Shown one piece after another: positions 60,676 to 64,000 of a stretch of 64,000 nucleotides of DNA. Both the position numbers and the translations under genes were made by a program. The stretch spans positions 372,001-436,000 of the forward strand of contig NZ_RBIE01000001.1 of NCBI RefSeq assembly GCF_003633715.1, read 5' to 3'. Source of the stretch: Thermovibrio guaymasensis (GTDB lineage Bacteria > Aquificota > Aquificia > Desulfurobacteriales > Desulfurobacteriaceae). How positions within the stretch are numbered: position 1 is the first letter of the stretch; the number at the start of each line of letters is the position of its first letter. The notes under the pieces were generated by a model. It did no database searches. It worked only from the letters and a program-made list of their open reading frames with translations, and was not told the origin of the DNA.

Positions 60676-63441
60676 TTACTCTCCTTCAAGCTTCTTGAGG
60701 ACTTCCCTACACCTTGGGCATACGCCGTCAATTAGCTGGGCGTACATCCAACACCTTGGGCACTTCTCTCCTTCTGCCCTTTCAATTACTACCTTAACGC
60801 CCTTCAAGGTTTCTGTATCTTCAACTGCGTTTTCTGGGGCCTCTTCAATTGGTAAAACTTCTGCTTGGGAAGTTATAAATACAAAGGGTAGTTCCTCTTC
60901 GTACTTCTTTAACAGGTCGTAAAGTTCCCCTTTTGCGTAAACCTTTGCCTTGGCTTCAAGTGGATGGTTTACCAGTTCCTTCTTCCTTGCTTCTTCTAGG
61001 GCTTTATTAACAACTCCTTTTACCTTTATTAGTGTATTCCACCTACTGAGTACTTCCTCATCAACTTTTTCACAGAGGGCGGGGAACTCCTCAAGGAAGA
61101 TTGACTCCTTTTCCCTTCCCGGTAGGTAGGAGTAGGCTTCTTCCGCTGTAAATGAGAGAATTGGAGCTATTAAGGTAAGTAGGCCGTAGAGGATTCTGTA
61201 AATTGCAGTTTGTGAACTCCTTCTCCTCTTTGAATTTGGGTGTTCGCAGTACAGGGAGTCTTTACTTATATCAAGGTAAATAGCAGAAAGCTCGTTTGAG
61301 CAGTACTCGTAGAGCTTCCTAAATATCCTGTTAAACCTGTAGTTTTCGTAGTCTTCTATTACTTCATTTGTAATCTGGTAGAACCTGTTGAGTGCCCACT
61401 TATCAAGTTCGTGGAGTTCATCGTAAGGTAGTGATTCGTTAGGGTTAAAGTCGTAAAGGTTTCCAAGCATGAACCTGATCGTATTCCTTATCTTCCTGTA
61501 GGCATCGCTTACGCCCTTTAGGATGTTCTTTGAGATTCTTACGTCTTCTGTGAAGTTTTCACTTGAAACCCAGAGTCTGAGGATATCTGCTCCAAACTCC
61601 TTTATAACGTCAAGGGGAGAGATAACGTTTCCAAGGCTCTTACTCATCTTGTAACCTTTCTCATCAAGGGTGAAGCCGTGGGTAAGGACTGAACGGTATG
61701 GGGCCTTCCCCCTAGTTCCACAAGACTCTAATAGGCTAGCCTGGAACCATCCCCTGTGCTGGTCTGAACCTTCAAGGTAGAGGTCTGCAGGCCAGGAGAG
61801 CTCCACTCTCCTTTCAAGGACGGCTGCATGGGAAGAGCCTGAATCAAACCAGACGTCTAAAATGTCCATCTCCTTCTCAAACTCTTCTCCGCCACACTTT
61901 GGACACTTAAAACCAGAAGGCAGGAGCTCCTTAGCATCTTTTACGTACCAGGCGTCAGCACTCTCCTTTTCAAATATGTTAGCTACCCTCTCTGCAATTT
62001 CCTTACTGTATATGAGCTCTCCGCACCCTTTACAGTAAAAGGCAACTATCGGAACTCCCCAAATTCTCTGCCTTGAAATGCACCAATCGGGTCTGTTTTC
62101 AACCATATTTCTAATTCTCGTTCTTCCCCACTCTGGAATCCAACTTACCCTATCAATTTCACTGAGGGCGGTTTCCCTAAGGGTTGGTTTTCCTTTATCA
62201 AGGGCTATAAACCACTGAGGTGTAGCTCTAAAAATTACCTTTCCCTTACACCTCCAGCAGTGGGGATAGGAGTGGGTAATCTCTCCGGCGTAGAGTAAAT
62301 TTCCCAGCTCTTTTAGCTTTTCAATTATTACTTTGTTTGCTTCCCAGATTTTCATTCCCTTTAACCACTGGGGAGCTTCGTCCGTAAACCTTCCGTAGTC
62401 ATCAACGGGAACTAAAATAGGTAGGTTGTACTTGAGTCCAACCTGGTAGTCCTCCTCTCCGTGTCCTGGAGCTATATGAACAAGTCCTGTACCTGTATCT
62501 GAAGCTACGTAGTCTGCTAGAACTACTTTACCTTCTCTATCGATAAAGGGATGGGTGTAGGTTAACCCTTCAATTTCGCTTCCTTTAAACTCCTTTATAA
62601 CCTCCCCTTCAAGGCCCGTTTTCTCCTTAAAGTCGTTAAGGAGCTCTTTAGCAACTATTAAGTTCCCCTTTTCCGTCTTCAGGATTACGTATTTAAGTTC
62701 AGGGTTTACCGCAATTGCAACGTTTGCGGGTAAAGTCCAGGGAGTTGTTGTCCATATAACTAAGTAGGTCTCTTCTGGAAAATCCTTAACCTTAAATGCA
62801 ACGTAAATTGAAGGGGATTTCTCCTCCCAGTACTCAATTTCTGCTTCTGCAAGGGCAGTTACGCAGGACGGGCACCAGTAAACGGGTTTTTTAGCCCTGT
62901 AGACTAGACCTTTTTCAAAGAACTTGCCAAGTTCCCTTACTATGTCGGCCTGGTATTTTGGATCCATAGTTATATATGGATTTTCCCAATCTCCCAGTAC
63001 TCCTAGCCTTATAAACTCTTCCTTTTGAGTCTTTACCCACTTTTCAGCGTAGTTCCTACACTTCTTCCTTACTTCTACCGGATCAACTTCGTCCTTCCTC
63101 TTCTTAATTTCCTTAAAAACAGCCCTTTCAATAGGTAGACCGTGGCAGTCCCATCCGGGTACGAAGGGAACTTGGTACCCCTGCATTAGCTTGGACTTTA
63201 TAACTATGTCCTTAAGGATTTTGTTAAGGGCATGGCCTATGTGAATGTGGCCGTTTGCGTAAGGTGGGCCGTCGTGAAGGATGAACTTGTCGTCACACTT
63301 GTGCTCTTCTAAAACTTTTTTGTAAAGTCCAATTTCCTGCCACTTCTTAAGTATTTCAGGTTCCTTCTTGGGTAAGTTTCCCCTCATGGGGAACTGGGTC
63401 TTGGGAAGATTAAGAGTCTCCTTGTAGTCTTTACCGGCCAT
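60676..63441 (-). CDS. ileS: isoleucyl-tRNA synthetase
   Basis: 921 residues. HIGH motif in GPPYANGHIHIGHALNKIL, KMSKS in GYKMSKSLGNV, an editing (CP1) domain including WTTTPWTLPANVA, and a C-terminal zinc site CPRCW ... CPRC. This is the bacterial type. AGGAGG lies six bases before the ATG. First of the minus-strand genes ileS-radC-hldA-ttuA-mqnA, all overlapping or nearly so. Confidence 0.98.
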   Translation of the reverse strand: MAGKDYKETLNLPKTQFPMRGNLPKKEPEILKKWQEIGLYKKVLEEHKCDDKFILHDGPPYANGHIHIGHALNKILKDIVIKSKLMQGYQVPFVPGWDCHGLPIERAVFKEIKKRKDEVDPVEVRKKCRNYAEKWVKTQKEEFIRLGVLGDWENPYITMDPKYQADIVRELGKFFEKGLVYRAKKPVYWCPSCVTALAEAEIEYWEEKSPSIYVAFKVKDFPEETYLVIWTTTPWTLPANVAIAVNPELKYVILKTEKGNLIVAKELLNDFKEKTGLEGEVIKEFKGSEIEGLTYTHPFIDREGKVVLADYVASDTGTGLVHIAPGHGEEDYQVGLKYNLPILVPVDDYGRFTDEAPQWLKGMKIWEANKVIIEKLKELGNLLYAGEITHSYPHCWRCKGKVIFRATPQWFIALDKGKPTLRETALSEIDRVSWIPEWGRTRIRNMVENRPDWCISRQRIWGVPIVAFYCKGCGELIYSKEIAERVANIFEKESADAWYVKDAKELLPSGFKCPKCGGEEFEKEMDILDVWFDSGSSHAAVLERRVELSWPADLYLEGSDQHRGWFQASLLESCGTRGKAPYRSVLTHGFTLDEKGYKMSKSLGNVISPLDVIKEFGADILRLWVSSENFTEDVRISKNILKGVSDAYRKIRNTIRFMLGNLYDFNPNESLPYDELHELDKWALNRFYQITNEVIEDYENYRFNRIFRKLYEYCSNELSAIYLDISKDSLYCEHPNSKRRRSSQTAIYRILYGLLTLIAPILSFTAEEAYSYLPGREKESIFLEEFPALCEKVDEEVLSRWNTLIKVKGVVNKALEEARKKELVNHPLEAKAKVYAKGELYDLLKKYEEELPFVFITSQAEVLPIEEAPENAVEDTETLKGVKVVIERAEGEKCPRCWMYAQLIDGVCPRCREVLKKLEGE

Positions 63442-63468
63442 TACATTCCTCCTGCCGTTGGTGGCTCT

Positions 63469-63477
63469 ATTTTAGCA
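63469..63477 (-). promoter_or_regulatory. candidate extended -10 promoter of ileS
   Basis: On the minus strand TGCTAAAAT, an extended -10 (TG-N-TAAAAT), about 30 bp before the ileS ATG. No clear -35. No T-box leader is present. Confidence 0.35.
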
Positions 63478-63518
63478 GAGGTTGGGGAAGGGGGGATTTT
63501 TGAAGGGGGTAGGAAACC

Positions 63519-63917
63519 CTACCCCTCAGTGTGGGCCCTGTGGCACTCAATGAGGTTGTCAATGTCACCGTCAAGGACGTAAACGTTAACGTATCCCATC
63601 GCTTCAAGGAAGCCAGCTACTCTATTTGCCAACTTTCCGGTTTTACATCCTACTAAAATAGGGTGGTTTTTTGGTTTAGGTAGCCTGTCAAGGTTTTCGG
63701 GGAGCTCGGGATAAGGGATGTAAACTGCTCCGGGAATCCCTATTTCCTCGGCATTCTCCCTCTCTACATGCTCAGGAGGTCTAACGTCAAGGACGAATGC
63801 TCCCAATTCCTTAATTAGCTCCCTTGCTCTGTGGAGGTCTACGTTTCCGTAAAGGGGCTTTTCCTTGTCGGCCTTGATGGCCTCCTTCAGGTTTTCAATT
63901 AGGATTTCAATGCTCAT
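63519..63917 (-). CDS. rhodanese-like domain protein
   Basis: 132 residues. Rhodanese fold with FVLDVRPPEH, IPGAVYIPY and the active-site loop VGCKTGKLANRVA, cysteine followed by a six-residue loop, consistent with a sulfurtransferase. No signal peptide, so cytoplasmic. GGAGGGAGAG precedes the ATG. In a sulfur-metabolising organism it may carry persulfide sulfur, including to thiolases such as TtuA (inference). Confidence 0.85.
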   Translation of the reverse strand: MSIEILIENLKEAIKADKEKPLYGNVDLHRARELIKELGAFVLDVRPPEHVERENAEEIGIPGAVYIPYPELPENLDRLPKPKNHPILVGCKTGKLANRVAGFLEAMGYVNVYVLDGDIDNLIECHRAHTEG

Positions 63918-63959
63918 CTCTCCCTCCTTTTATTTGGTTTCTAGATTTAATCTAATTCT

Positions 63960-64000
63960 CTAGAATTCTCCTTCAACGATTACGTCTCCGGTCATTTCTG
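63960..64000 (-). CDS. C-terminal end of an upstream gene (partial)
   Basis: On the minus strand a frame enters from beyond the window and ends ...EMTGDVIVEGEF then TAG, 42 bp before the rhodanese start. The short spacing and sensible residues suggest a real gene tail; too little is visible to name it. Confidence 0.4.
   Translation of the reverse strand, partial: EMTGDVIVEGEF

Noticed and set aside
63506-63525. Terminator after the rhodanese gene (GGGGTAGG-AAAC-CCTACCCC)
   Set aside because: The stem is good, but no T run follows on the minus strand and the hairpin contains the stop codon, so it was not listed as a terminator.

Overview
The window is a gene-dense 64 kb piece of a bacterial chromosome. 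Genes are tightly packed, often overlap by 1-30 bp, and almost all have strong GGAGG ribosome binding sites; GTG and TTG starts are common. There are no mobile elements, CRISPR arrays, rRNA or recognisable tRNA genes. The content fits a thermophilic, hydrogen-using, Gram-negative chemolithotroph, most likely Aquificota of the Desulfurobacterium/Thermovibrio type. Evidence: lipid A and heptose genes (lpxA, fabZ, heptose kinase), futalosine menaquinone synthesis (mqnA), the thermophile tRNA thiolase TtuA, two different hydrogenases, malate dehydrogenase and fumarase as used in the reductive TCA cycle, cytochrome bd, and c-type cytochrome genes. The taxonomic call is inference from content.

Layout. 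1-3370: tail of a CcsA/HemX-like gene and hemA-hemC-hemD. 3377-3943: flgM behind a sigma-28-like promoter, and a small FlhB-C-terminal-like gene. 3998-10237: gltX, a Uma2-like gene, miaA, hfq, an acyl-CoA-dehydratase-activase-related protein and rqcH. 10218-13460 (minus): cytochrome bd operon cydA-cydB followed by three small membrane-protein genes, two of them very short (28 and 33 codons). 13586-18701: argB, ubiX, epmA, a phosphoesterase, an aldehyde dehydrogenase, coaD.

18811-28705 is the highlight. It is a single apparent operon behind a near-consensus promoter and a leader inverted repeat. It encodes a soluble four-subunit hydrogenase in the order beta-gamma-delta-alpha, a stand-alone cyclic-nucleotide-binding-type domain, an Ech-like membrane-bound hydrogenase (six subunits) and a tetraheme cytochrome c. 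The soluble enzyme's large-subunit frame ends at TGA exactly where the nickel-ligand cysteine belongs. It continues in frame through the rest of the motif, and a hairpin follows: this is a selenocysteine [NiFeSe] hydrogenase that ordinary gene calling truncates. mdh and a class I fumarase alpha gene follow at 29097-30896.

30893-47086: bioC-like, ispG, folB, a diguanylate cyclase, queH, a MetH lacking the reactivation domain, apt, fabF, rnc, maf, a coiled-coil membrane protein with a response-regulator-like partner, ispF, fabZ, lpxA, a beta-lactamase-fold hydrolase, a THEP1-type NTPase, hslO, archaemetzincin and a purine nucleoside phosphorylase. 47095-64000: a large lipoprotein, a Fur-family gene with its own Fur-type box, glnB-glnA with a terminator, a methyltransferase, lysA, tyrA, a class II aldolase, a heme-c sensor with PATAN-type and helical-repeat partners, mqnA, ttuA, heptose kinase, radC, ileS, a rhodanese, and the last codons of one more gene.
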